This document shows positions 52,745-60,951 of a stretch of 64,000 bases of DNA, piece after piece. Each line of letters opens with the position of its first letter. Within the stretch, counting starts at the first letter, position 1. A model generated the notes under the pieces. It was given only the letters and a program-made list of their open reading frames with translations. It did no database searches and had not been told where the DNA came from. A program made the translations under genes and the position numbers. Origin of the DNA: Fictibacillus gelatini DSM 15865 (GTDB lineage Bacteria; Bacillota; Bacilli; Bacillales; Fictibacillaceae); assembly GCF_000430745.1 (NCBI RefSeq), contig NZ_AUMP01000025.1, forward strand, positions 1 through 64,000. Direction: 5' to 3'.

Positions 52745-54265
52745 TTATTTATACTCCGCTTCTTTTTGCTTAATTTCTTCCGCTGATAGATTGAGAGCCG
52801 CCTGCGGCCCTTCAAACCGCTTTTTATAATAGCCGAAGTCCATAATAACTAAAAGGATGAACATTCCAATTAGTGCATAGGCAGCGTTTTGATTCGGCGG
52901 GATGACCATGACGATGCAAATAAATACAATCCAGATTAAGCTTAAAACATTGATTGCTTTGCTCCAGCTTCCCAGATTCCACGGCCCGAGGTGCTTCGGT
53001 TGAAAAATTCCTTTTGCTTCGGCCCTCAGCTTTAAAAAAATGGGAATGCCGTAGGCCACATAAAGCCCGACAACGCTGACCGCCGTTAAAAAGGCAATCG
53101 TCGTATATGTCGTATCAGGGTTCACTTTTTTAATCACGTAATCGACAAGTGCAAGCACAAAAGATAGGATGACGGCAAGCCAGATCGCTTTTGCAGGTGT
53201 ACGGTATTTTCGGCTGACTTCAGACCATTGATTGCTAAAGGGCATCCCTTTATCGCGGGAGAAAGCGTACATCATCCTTGAAAATGATGTAATCGAAGCC
53301 AGCCCGCAAAACCACATCGCAAGGGTGACGAGCCATAATACGACATAGCCGAAAGTTCCCCCAAGCGCATGATCAATGACATAAATAAAGGCATTGTCGG
53401 AAGCGACCGCTCCTTGAGCATCTTTAATTGAAAGGGTGACGAAGGAAAGCATGATAAAGCCAAAAACAAACGAGAAAGCGACAGATGAGAATATCCCCCA
53501 CGGGGCGCGCACTCTCGGCATGACGGTTTCTTCAATTGCATGGGCGGACGCATCATAACCGGTAAACGTCCATTGCGATTGCAAAAGTCCGATTAAAAAG
53601 GCTAGAAAATACGGTTTTTCCGAAAACGTCTGGCCGACTTGAAACAAATAATCTACCGGCTTTAAGCCGCCTTTTGTGAAGAACGCAAGACTGATGACAA
53701 GAATGAAGACAACGATGATGTGATACCATGCGGAAAAATCATTCAGACGGGCAACCACGCGAATACCGACATGATTTAAAATGCCATGAAGCAATAAAAC
53801 GATTCCAAAAACGATCAATATCGTCGTATCCGTAGAGGTGTAGCCAAAGACATTAGCTATAAGTGGGTCGGCAAACAAGGCGACAGAATAATCGATGCCC
53901 GCGACGATTCCGATCTGGCCAATCAGATTGATCCAGGCCGTATACCATCCCCACCTTTTATTGTTAAGAATAGCAGCCCAGTGATACAATGCACCCGCTG
54001 TCGGGATCGCTGATGCCAGCTCCGCCAGCGAGGCGGCGACGAGCAAACAGAAAAGGGCAACAATTGGCCAGCCAAATCCCATCATGCCCGGTCCCCCATA
54101 CAAAAGGCCATGTCCATATAGCGACACCGCGCCTGTTAAAATCGATATGATAGAAAATGAGATGGCAAAATTTGAAAATCCGCCCATGTCCCGAAGCAAT
54201 TCTTGCGCATAGCCGAAGCGGTTTAAATCCTCTTTATCTTGCAGCACTTGCTTATTATCTGCCAT
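52745..54265 (-). CDS. Amino acid/choline-type permease (APC superfamily, ACT branch)
   Basis: About 506 residues from ATG 54265 (GGGAGG upstream). It has 12 membrane segments. RFGYAQELLRDMGGFSNFAISF near the N-terminus, AIPTAGALYHWAAIL near 100 and TGYDASAHAIEETVMPRVRAP near 260 are signatures of the ACT (GABA, choline, polyamine) branch. The cargo is unknown; its place next to an ethanolamine locus makes an amine plausible. It is cotranscribed with the small protein at 54303-54491, 37 bp upstream. Confidence 0.88.
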   Translation of the reverse strand: MADNKQVLQDKEDLNRFGYAQELLRDMGGFSNFAISFSIISILTGAVSLYGHGLLYGGPGMMGFGWPIVALFCLLVAASLAELASAIPTAGALYHWAAILNNKRWGWYTAWINLIGQIGIVAGIDYSVALFADPLIANVFGYTSTDTTILIVFGIVLLLHGILNHVGIRVVARLNDFSAWYHIIVVFILVISLAFFTKGGLKPVDYLFQVGQTFSEKPYFLAFLIGLLQSQWTFTGYDASAHAIEETVMPRVRAPWGIFSSVAFSFVFGFIMLSFVTLSIKDAQGAVASDNAFIYVIDHALGGTFGYVVLWLVTLAMWFCGLASITSFSRMMYAFSRDKGMPFSNQWSEVSRKYRTPAKAIWLAVILSFVLALVDYVIKKVNPDTTYTTIAFLTAVSVVGLYVAYGIPIFLKLRAEAKGIFQPKHLGPWNLGSWSKAINVLSLIWIVFICIVMVIPPNQNAAYALIGMFILLVIMDFGYYKKRFEGPQAALNLSAEEIKQKEAEYK

Positions 54266-54302
54266 AAACAAACCTCCCTTAATCGACAATTGTCATTGCA
54301 CC

Positions 54303-54491
54303 CTATACATCTACATTTGCATTTGAAACTTCCAAATCCACGCCTGACCGATTTGTCTTCCCTTTTGCCCCGAGAAAATGTTCATGATGAGCTTCATCAA
54401 AAGCCCGAACGCTTTGATTGGCTTTCATGCCAATCGCAACTGCTGCGCCGAGCGTCAAACAGACGAATAAAATGCCGAGAATTAGCATCAT
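54303..54491 (-). CDS. Small single-span membrane protein upstream of the permease
   Basis: A 62-residue protein with one N-terminal membrane segment, MLILGILFVCLTLGAAVAIG, and a polar tail ending VDLEVSNANVDV. AAGGAGGTGA directly precedes ATG 54491, one of the best ribosome sites in the window, so it is surely translated. It is the first gene after a consensus promoter and leader hairpin. A small auxiliary subunit of the permease is a reasonable guess. I do not recognise a named family. Confidence 0.75.
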   Translation of the reverse strand: MMLILGILFVCLTLGAAVAIGMKANQSVRAFDEAHHEHFLGAKGKTNRSGVDLEVSNANVDV

Positions 54492-54524
54492 TTCACCTCC
54501 TTTCCTTTCATCAAAAAATGTAAT

Positions 54525-54579
54525 AAAAAAGAAGCCGACAAATATACTCCGGCGGGGAGTAGATTTGGCAAGCTTCTTT
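54525..54579 (-). terminator. Leader terminator/attenuator of the permease operon
   Basis: On the minus strand a long hairpin forms: AGAAGC with GCTTCT, CAAAT with ATTTG, ACTCC with GGAGT, closed by a CCGCC loop and followed by T6. It starts only about 20 nt after the predicted transcription start and lies 34 nt before the small protein gene. Transcripts would end here unless the stem is opened. Confidence 0.75.
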
Positions 54580-54601
54580 GCTCATTTATTTACTTGCTTT
54601 C

Positions 54602-54630
54602 ATTATAAAAACAGTACAGATAGTTGTCAA
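54602..54630 (-). promoter_or_regulatory. Perfect consensus sigma-A promoter
   Basis: Minus-strand TTGACA (54630-54625), 17-bp spacer, TATAAT (54607-54602). Both hexamers match the consensus at optimal spacing, the only perfect promoter I found in the window. It reads into the leader hairpin. Confidence 0.92.
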
Positions 54631-54661
54631 TATTCAAACTATTCATTCAACCAATAACAAA

Positions 54662-54683
54662 ACCGCATGCCTTTGCATGCGGT
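54662..54683 (-). terminator. Terminator of the ethanolamine permease gene
   Basis: ACCGCATGC and GCATGCGGT form a perfect 9-bp stem with a 4-nt loop, followed by TTTTGTT on the minus strand. Confidence 0.85.
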
Positions 54684-54693
54684 CTGTTGCCGG

Positions 54694-56058
54694 TCAACCA
54701 GCTTTTTCATCTATAAACTCTTCGGACATCGGTCTGATTTTTTTCGAACCGACCAGCGCATAGTAGACGATGGCCAGAGCTAATATAGCGATGATCACAA
54801 CCCAGAGCGGAAGAACTAACCCGAAAATTGGCAATTTTGTTGTCATAATGCTATATTTCAAAATGCAAAATAATGTAAACAAGCCTAAAATTAAAGATAC
54901 TGCCGGAACGATCGGATAACTTACTTTAAATGGTCGTTCTAAATTTGGTTCTTTCTTTCTTAAAAGAAAGAGAGAAATCAAGCTAATGCAATACATGAGC
55001 ATAGCGCCAAATACCGACAATATAATAAGCGCGTTGGCAAAATTCGCGGAACCGGCACAAATTACCCCGATCGCGCCTGGAACGATTAATCCCCAGTGCG
55101 GCACTCCTTTTGGATTGAGCCTGGATAAAAACTTTGGCAAATAGCCTGCTCTCGCCATTGCAAACGTTTGGCGGGAATAACCGATAATAATGCCGTGCAA
55201 ACTTGCAATTAAGCCGAACAATCCGATAACGGCCAAAAATTTCGGCAGCACGCTTCCCTCGCCATATGCATTTGCCAGTGCTTGCGGTAGCGGAAAATCT
55301 GCAGGAGTGCCTTTTCCCCCGCCTAACCCGGCAGTGACGATTAACGTGAATATGGTTGCCGTTGCTAACGTGATGATTCCGGATATAAACCCTTTCGGAA
55401 TGTCTTTCTTTGGATTTTTTACTTCTTCTGCCGCCATCGCCCCGCCTTCGATCGCAAGGAAAAACCAGACAGCAAAAGGAAGAGCTGCCATTACGCTCGC
55501 AAACCCATTCGGAAGGGCTTTTTCATTAAAAATATTGGCCGCTTCAACATGGGGAATGCCGGCAACATAATAAGTAGCCAACCCAATTAAGGCGAAAATG
55601 GTTGCAACCAATTCAATAAGAGCCGCTCCCTTAACACCGATCATATTAATCAAAATAAAAAAGATAAATACGCCTACCGTGGCATACACCGGGTTAACGC
55701 CAGAAATCAAGAAATGAATATATGCCCCTGTTGAAACAGCGATGGCGGGTGGTGCAAAAACAAACTCCAGCAAACATGCGATCCCGGCAATATATCCGCC
55801 GAAGGGACCCATTGCCCTTCTCGCATAAGCCGACGGTCCTCCGGCATGCGGAATAGACGTGGACAACTCCGCATAGCTGAAAATAAAGGTAGTATAAAAG
55901 ATCGTCACGATGACAGCGGCAACGATCAATCCAACAACGCCGCCTTCATGGAAACCGTAATTCCAGCCAAAATACTGTCCGGATATGACCATGCCAACCG
56001 CAATCGCCCATAAATGAATAGGAGTAAGCGACTTTTTCAAATCGTTCTTTTTCTCCAT
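54694..56058 (-). CDS. eat: Ethanolamine permease (Eat type, APC superfamily)
   Basis: A 454-residue membrane protein. LTPIHLWAIAVGMVISGQYFGWNYGFHEGG and IPHAGGPSAYARRAMGPFGGY match the Eat ethanolamine permease group, and FFLAIEGGAMAAEEVKNPKKDIPKG is an APC signature. It lies just downstream of the eut microcompartment genes on the same strand. It therefore takes the place of EutH, the usual uptake protein of eut operons. Element B lies between it and the last shell gene. AAAGGAGGG precedes ATG 56058. Confidence 0.9.
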   Translation of the reverse strand: MEKKNDLKKSLTPIHLWAIAVGMVISGQYFGWNYGFHEGGVVGLIVAAVIVTIFYTTFIFSYAELSTSIPHAGGPSAYARRAMGPFGGYIAGIACLLEFVFAPPAIAVSTGAYIHFLISGVNPVYATVGVFIFFILINMIGVKGAALIELVATIFALIGLATYYVAGIPHVEAANIFNEKALPNGFASVMAALPFAVWFFLAIEGGAMAAEEVKNPKKDIPKGFISGIITLATATIFTLIVTAGLGGGKGTPADFPLPQALANAYGEGSVLPKFLAVIGLFGLIASLHGIIIGYSRQTFAMARAGYLPKFLSRLNPKGVPHWGLIVPGAIGVICAGSANFANALIILSVFGAMLMYCISLISLFLLRKKEPNLERPFKVSYPIVPAVSLILGLFTLFCILKYSIMTTKLPIFGLVLPLWVVIIAILALAIVYYALVGSKKIRPMSEEFIDEKAG

Positions 56059-56084
56059 GCGATCCCTCCTTTACGATTAAAAAT

Positions 56085-56392
56085 CTAGTGCCCTTTCTAG
56101 AAAAGCAGTTTCGATTTCAGTTACTTTTGTGAAATCAGAAAAAGAATATCATGATTATTCCAATTCATTAAAAATATCTCGTTCTCGGACAATAATTTAC
56201 AATTTTAGGACAATAAGTACACCATTTTGGACAATAAAACTTACTTTTTGGACAAAAAGTGAAAAAAATACAAATTTTATTGTCCGATTGAGGACCCTTA
56301 TTGTCCGACACAACCGATTTATTATCGGAAATCGATAGTTTATTGTCCGAACGTCTTAAATTTAGATTAAAAGTAGAAAGTCGGGGCACTAG
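56085..56392. mobile_element. Element B: second MITE-like unit with CTAGTGCCC ends and a 4+4 palindromic 21-bp array
   Basis: Left end CTAGTGCCCTTTC (56085-56097), right end GGGGCACTAG (56383-56392). Inside, GACAATAA starts at 56188, 56209 and 56230, with GACAAAAA at 56251; after 18 bp TTATTGTC starts at 56277, 56298 and 56340, with a variant at 56319. Every step is 21 bp, the 8-bp cores span 160 bp, and the 18-bp centre equals that of element A. The sequence between core and ends differs from element A. The right end overlaps the stop codon of the upstream shell-protein gene. Confidence 0.92.
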
Positions 56393-56766
56393 TCCTCTTT
56401 TTTCTTTCTTTTGCTTTTCGGTTCATCCTTTTTCTCGGAAGAAGCTGCCGATGATGCCTCATTACCTTTTGAGGTGGCTGTCTCTTTAGTATTTTTTACC
56501 GGTTTCAATAATATGCCGACTTCCGAGTCTGGACGCGGGATCACATGTGATGAAACGAGCTCGCCGACGCGCTTTGCTGCTTCCCTGCCGGCTTCGACAG
56601 CCGCCTGGACGGCCCCGACGTCGCCTTCTACTAAAACGGTCACCAATGCTCCATCAATCTTTTCTTGCTTGATGAGTTTGACATCGGCTGATTTAACCAT
56701 CGCATCCGCCGCTTCAATCGAGCCGATCAATCCTTTTGTTTCAATCATCCCTAAAGCCTTTCCCAT
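56389..56766 (-). CDS. BMC-domain shell protein with lysine-rich tail
   Basis: About 125 residues from ATG 56766 (AGCAGGTGA upstream; an in-frame GTG at 56775 overlaps eutN). Residues 1-85 are one BMC domain ([34 protein letters not shown]). A polar tail of about 35 residues follows, ending [14 protein letters not shown]. Plain EutM-type hexamer proteins lack this tail; EutK has an extra nucleic-acid-binding-like domain instead. The TAG stop is inside the right end of element B, so the insertion may have set the present C-terminus. Confidence 0.9.
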   Translation of the reverse strand: MGKALGMIETKGLIGSIEAADAMVKSADVKLIKQEKIDGALVTVLVEGDVGAVQAAVEAGREAAKRVGELVSSHVIPRPDSEVGILLKPVKNTKETATSKGNEASSAASSEKKDEPKSKRKKKED

Positions 56767-56771
56767 TTTCT

Positions 56772-57044
56772 TCACCTGCTTTCTACATCAATTGAATCAA
56801 CGATCCCAACAACGACAGAATCAATGGGCAAATCTTTTTCCGGTACGGCAAACCTCGCCGCACTTCCGGTCGTGACCATCACTTTATCCCCGATTCCGGC
56901 CCCGATTTGATCCGCAGCAATAATTGGCGCTTCCACAGGGGACCCGTCCGGCATTTCAAATTGCACAACCAAAAACTTTAGCCCGGTCAATCCATCTTCT
57001 TTCCGGGTCGCCCATACATTTCCGATCACTGTTCCTAATCGCAT
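56772..57044 (-). CDS. eutN: Microcompartment vertex protein EutN/CcmL family
   Basis: A 90-residue protein from ATG 57044, 5 bp after the previous stop, with GGGCGGTG as ribosome site. [21 protein letters not shown] and [22 protein letters not shown] match the pentameric vertex family, which closes the corners of the polyhedral shell. It ends right before the second BMC gene. Confidence 0.93.
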   Translation of the reverse strand: MRLGTVIGNVWATRKEDGLTGLKFLVVQFEMPDGSPVEAPIIAADQIGAGIGDKVMVTTGSAARFAVPEKDLPIDSVVVGIVDSIDVESR

Positions 57045-57048
57045 TGCA

Positions 57049-57729
57049 TCACCGCCCACTATCCTCAAAACAAAGTTGAATTCCTTTTTTCCTTGCGGCA
57101 TCTTTAGCCAGTGGCGTAACAATTGTGGCTTTGTTCAACAAAACCTTCTCACTATGAATGTGATTTATTTTGCTTTCCGTCAATAATTTTTCGTGATAAA
57201 CAACTATGTTTTCCGGTTTTCCAGTGAAAGCCGCTTTTGAAAGCGCTCCATCTAATTGCTCAAGAGTCGTGACAAAAGCGCCAAACGTTTCAAGCCGTTT
57301 TCTCTGGTTTTCTAAATATTGTTTATAAGCGGAAGTCGTTTCCGAGCCCCTTGCCCACTCTTCTTTTTCAGACAAAACAAGAGTGGCAGGAATGTTTAAA
57401 TGAAGCACTCTGGCTAATAGCTTGGACTTATAAGTGTCGGTTAGGCCAATCGCACCGCGAACGATGAAATCTTGATCGCTATTTAAAAAAATGACATGGG
57501 AAAATTCATTGGTTATTTCCTCTTCCTGGGTGCTTGCCGCCACGCTAATGTTCCAATATGGCCGGCATTTTTCAATGACTGTCTCAAGTCCGGCCCCGCC
57601 TTTACTTTCATCGTCGATAATCAATAATCGGGGCTTGCTATAGGCTTCTTTTTCTTCGGAAAGCAGCCGCCGAACGACCTCTTCCACGATTTTCTTTACT
57701 GTATCAATATCCAATTTGCCCGTATTCAT
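57049..57729 (-). CDS. Conserved protein of Firmicutes-type eut operons
   Basis: A 226-residue protein. The first 25 residues (LDIDTVKKIVEEVVRRLL) form an amphipathic helix like the encapsulation peptides that target cargo into microcompartments. The middle is a mixed alpha/beta region, and the end is KATIVTPLAKDAARKKGIQL. It resembles the uncharacterised eut-operon family found between the phosphotransacylase and eutN genes in non-proteobacterial eut loci. The start overlaps the pduL-type stop (ATGA). Function is unknown. Confidence 0.75.
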   Translation of the reverse strand: MNTGKLDIDTVKKIVEEVVRRLLSEEKEAYSKPRLLIIDDESKGGAGLETVIEKCRPYWNISVAASTQEEEITNEFSHVIFLNSDQDFIVRGAIGLTDTYKSKLLARVLHLNIPATLVLSEKEEWARGSETTSAYKQYLENQRKRLETFGAFVTTLEQLDGALSKAAFTGKPENIVVYHEKLLTESKINHIHSEKVLLNKATIVTPLAKDAARKKGIQLCFEDSGR

Positions 57730-58400
57730 TGCCCGCCCCTGCTTTCCCGTTTAAACAACGTGCCTGTCTGTCCTTTTGAAATAAATGCCGCATTTGCCTC
57801 ATCGGTATCGATATGCATTTCAAGACGATACCTGGAAGATACGCGCACGAGCACTTGCTCAAAGGTAACCGGCCGTTCAGACTCAACTTTAACGTCGACA
57901 TATTCCTGATCTTTCACCTTATAATGTTCGGCATCTTCAGGGGTCATATGAATATGCCGGCCGGCGATAATCAATCCTTCATGGATATAAATGCTTCCTT
58001 TCGGGCCGATTAACGTACATGGAGATGAGCCTGATATGTCTCCCGATTGCCTGAGTGGGGGAGTAACGCCGAGCTTTAGGGCGTCCGTCCGGCTAATTTC
58101 AATCTGGGTGGAGCCCCGGGCCGGTCCTAAAATCCTGACCCGTTCGATGCTCCCTTTCACACCTGCAATTGTAATTGTCTCATTTGCCGCAAATTGTCCT
58201 GGTTGCGATAAATCGGACCGTTTCGATAGCTTAAACCCGTATCCAAACAGCACTTCAAGATGTTCCTTTGAAAGATGGGCATGTCTTGCGGAAACAGCAA
58301 TCGGGACAGGCTTAAAGCGATTTTGGCGCTGTTCAAATTGCTTCATGACCTCCTCCACAATGGAATGTACAGCTTGTTGATTAATCACTACTTGCACCAC
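57726..58400 (-). CDS. pduL: PduL-type phosphotransacylase
   Basis: Up to 224 residues; GTG 58400 or the GTG at 58388 could start it, and AAAGGTGG favours the latter. A short N-terminal helix (AVHSIVEEVMKQFEQ) resembles an encapsulation peptide. Two PduL domains follow with the zinc-binding motifs VSARHAHLS near 36 and GRHIHMTPED near 150. It converts acetyl-CoA from EutE to acetyl phosphate, recycling CoA inside the shell. It stands where proteobacteria have EutD. Confidence 0.92.
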   Translation of the reverse strand: MVQVVINQQAVHSIVEEVMKQFEQRQNRFKPVPIAVSARHAHLSKEHLEVLFGYGFKLSKRSDLSQPGQFAANETITIAGVKGSIERVRILGPARGSTQIEISRTDALKLGVTPPLRQSGDISGSSPCTLIGPKGSIYIHEGLIIAGRHIHMTPEDAEHYKVKDQEYVDVKVESERPVTFEQVLVRVSSRYRLEMHIDTDEANAAFISKGQTGTLFKRESRGGQ

Positions 58401-58416
58401 CTTTTACAACTTGCTG

Positions 58417-58707
58417 CTACATCGTTTCAACTTTTGGAAGAATGCTTTCAAGCTCGTTGTGAGGGCGCGGAATGACGTGAACAGAAAGAAGTTCACCGAC
58501 ACGCTGGGCAGCAGCGGCTCCGGCTTCTGTAGCCGCTTTGACAGCCCCGACATCTCCTCTCACTAAAACAGTGACCAATCCGCCGCCGACATGCACTTTC
58601 CCGACTAAATGCACATTTGCCGCTTTTACCATCGCATCTGCCGCTTCAACGGAAGCTACCAATCCTTTTGTTTCGATCATTCCTAAAGCTGTAAGTTCTC
58701 TTGACAT
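58417..58707 (-). CDS. eutM: BMC shell protein EutM
   Basis: A 96-residue single BMC domain: [21 protein letters not shown] and [32 protein letters not shown]. Length and sequence fit the hexameric EutM/PduA facets with a small central pore. AGGAGG precedes ATG 58707. The second BMC protein downstream is clearly a paralogue. Confidence 0.95.
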   Translation of the reverse strand: MSRELTALGMIETKGLVASVEAADAMVKAANVHLVGKVHVGGGLVTVLVRGDVGAVKAATEAGAAAAQRVGELLSVHVIPRPHNELESILPKVETM

Positions 58708-58739
58708 TGTAAATTCCTCCTAAACGTAGTTTTTTATTT

Positions 58740-60254
58740 TTATAAATGGCTTATCGCCTTGCTGACCATTCTGACAATCGTTTCTTTGTCTGCCGCCCCG
58801 GTTGCCCCAACTTTTGCCACGACCTCGCTCACAATCTCTTTTAGCAAATCTTCTTGATTAGTTGCCGGGCTCTTTGGTTCGGCGCTTGATTTGATTTCTA
58901 TTTCTTTCGTTTCATAGGCCATTCGTTTTTTATTCAACAAATGGGTGACCGTTACATTATCAGAAGTAATATTTCCGCCAAAAGTTCCGCATCCAAGCGT
59001 CAGCGATGGCTTCAAACCTGTCGTAGCGCCAACGGCACCGAGCGCGGATGGTGTATTGACGAGCAATCTAGAAACTGGCATTTGTAGCGCGAATTTCCTT
59101 GCGATTTCTTCGTCGGTCGTATGGAGCGCCAGCGAATGCCCTCTTCCGCCCAATGCAAGCAGCCTGTCGCATACCGCCATTGCCTCGTTCCAATCCGAGA
59201 CGGTATAAAAGCCAAACACCGGAGCTAATTTTTCAATGGAAAAAGGGACGCTCTTCGCGATGTTCGACTCAAAAGCGATTAAGAGCCGCGTGCCGTCCGG
59301 AACGTTTATATTGGCCATTTGAGCAATCACCCGGGCGGACTTTCCGACGATTTTCGGATTTAATTTTCCCGCAACAGGAGAGATGACTTTTTCCATCTTC
59401 TCTTTCTCATCATCGTTTAAAAAGTAAGCGCCCTCGTTTTTGAATTCTCGGATGACCATTTCTTTAATGGATTGATCAACGACAAGGGCTTGCTCAGATG
59501 CGCATATTGTGCCGTTATCGAACGTTTTGCTGGCGATGATGCGCTTTACCGCTTTTGCCACTTCTGCCGTTCGTTCGATATAGGCAGGAACGTTTCCCGG
59601 TCCGACTCCATAAGCGGGTTTTCCTGAACTATAAGCCGCCCTGACAAGCCCTCCTCCGCCGGTTGCAAGGATGACGTTCACATCGGGATGCTTCATCAGC
59701 TGCTGGGTTGCTTCCATTGTCGGGCTCGTAATCCAGCCAATCAATCCCGCGGGGGCGCCCGCTTTTTCAGCGGCCTCCCTGCAGATTTTGAGCGCCTCGA
59801 CCGTACATTTTTTAGCGGAAGGATGCGGGCTGAAAACAATGGCGTTTCCCGCCTTGACAGCGATTAGCGTTTTATAAATGGCGGTTGAAGTTGGATTCGT
59901 CGTCGGGACGATCCCTGCCACGACTCCAAATGGGGCCGCCACCTCTACAATTTTCTTTTGCTTATCCTCATAAATGACGCCGACGGTCTTCTCATCTTTG
60001 ATCGATTCATATACTTCCTTTGAGCCTACATGGTTTTTGATCACTTTATGCTCGACAACCCCGAGCCCCGTTTCTTCTACAGCGAGGCGCGCCAGCTCAT
60101 ATGATTTCTCATAGGCGGCGTCGGCTATCGCTTTGACGACGTTGTCCACTTGTTCTTGGGAAAATTTGCTGAACGCTAGCTGGGCTTCTTTCGCCATTTG
60201 GACGGCATTTCTCATTTCCTGCAAGGTTTCGAGGTCTTTATCTATGTCTATCAT
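58740..60254 (-). CDS. eutE: CoA-acylating acetaldehyde dehydrogenase
   Basis: About 504 residues from ATG 60254 (GGAAGGAG upstream; a GTG at 60263 is less likely). The catalytic cysteine is near 251 in NGTICASEQALV; PTTNPTSTAIYKTL and ALGAVGATTGLKPSLTLGCG are typical of EutE. It oxidises acetaldehyde to acetyl-CoA. The last 40 residues after a proline-rich linker (NQEDLLKEIVSEVVAKV) form an amphipathic helix, as an encapsulation peptide would, here at the C-terminus instead of the N-terminus. Confidence 0.94.
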   Translation of the reverse strand: MIDIDKDLETLQEMRNAVQMAKEAQLAFSKFSQEQVDNVVKAIADAAYEKSYELARLAVEETGLGVVEHKVIKNHVGSKEVYESIKDEKTVGVIYEDKQKKIVEVAAPFGVVAGIVPTTNPTSTAIYKTLIAVKAGNAIVFSPHPSAKKCTVEALKICREAAEKAGAPAGLIGWITSPTMEATQQLMKHPDVNVILATGGGGLVRAAYSSGKPAYGVGPGNVPAYIERTAEVAKAVKRIIASKTFDNGTICASEQALVVDQSIKEMVIREFKNEGAYFLNDDEKEKMEKVISPVAGKLNPKIVGKSARVIAQMANINVPDGTRLLIAFESNIAKSVPFSIEKLAPVFGFYTVSDWNEAMAVCDRLLALGGRGHSLALHTTDEEIARKFALQMPVSRLLVNTPSALGAVGATTGLKPSLTLGCGTFGGNITSDNVTVTHLLNKKRMAYETKEIEIKSSAEPKSPATNQEDLLKEIVSEVVAKVGATGAADKETIVRMVSKAISHL

Positions 60255-60278
60255 CAGAATCACTCCTTCCCGTGTTGC

Positions 60279-60947
60279 TTAATAGAACGAAATCGGCTTT
60301 CTGGCAATTTCGATGATGCTGTCGCGAAATGCATCGGCCGCCGCCTTGCAGGCGGATTGGCTGCCGGTTAATAAAGCACCGCCAAAGTTTGTTTCTGAAG
60401 GCGGCCCGAAAAATGTCTGCATCGTCACATCGGCGGCTTTAAGCGCTGCATCAAGTCCATACATCGCTTCAAGCGGCGGGGCGATTAAATAAGCAAGAGG
60501 ATCCCCGATTGGAATATTAGCGATCTTTGACAAATAACTTCCGGTCCTTGGCACAACATGGGCATATAAAGCATGAGTCCCCTCCTCATTTAATGATTCA
60601 AAGTAGGCATCGTGCTCAATGACCGTTTGGGCTGCTTCAATCCCACTGATCACTTCATCCGGGCTCGGCCCGGCAATGATCCCGATGAATTCTCCCGATA
60701 AAGGGCCTGAAGAATGGCTTGCCCCGGCATAAAAGGACTTGGCGTAAACGACTTCCACTTCTGATTGTTTTGTCGCTTCATCCAATGCGGTATATCCGAC
60801 GTCATCGATGGTCGTCGTCAACATTCCAAGGCTTCTCTGGTTCGGCTTTAATTGAAATTGCTTATATAGCCCTTCATCAATATTGGGAATGATTCTTACA
60901 GCAAGGATTTCTGCTTTTATCGGCTCTAAAGACACTGTAATCTCCAT
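60279..60947 (-). CDS. eutL: Trimeric BMC shell protein EutL
   Basis: A 222-residue tandem BMC protein. LAVRIIPNIDEGLYKQFQL and the end FGPPSETNFGGALLTGSQSACKAA match EutL, which forms pseudohexamers with a large gated pore. Length is normal. It starts 5 bp after eutC, with only a weak ribosome site, so translational coupling is likely. Confidence 0.95.
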   Translation of the reverse strand: MEITVSLEPIKAEILAVRIIPNIDEGLYKQFQLKPNQRSLGMLTTTIDDVGYTALDEATKQSEVEVVYAKSFYAGASHSSGPLSGEFIGIIAGPSPDEVISGIEAAQTVIEHDAYFESLNEEGTHALYAHVVPRTGSYLSKIANIPIGDPLAYLIAPPLEAMYGLDAALKAADVTMQTFFGPPSETNFGGALLTGSQSACKAAADAFRDSIIEIARKPISFY

Positions 60948-60951
60948 CCTT

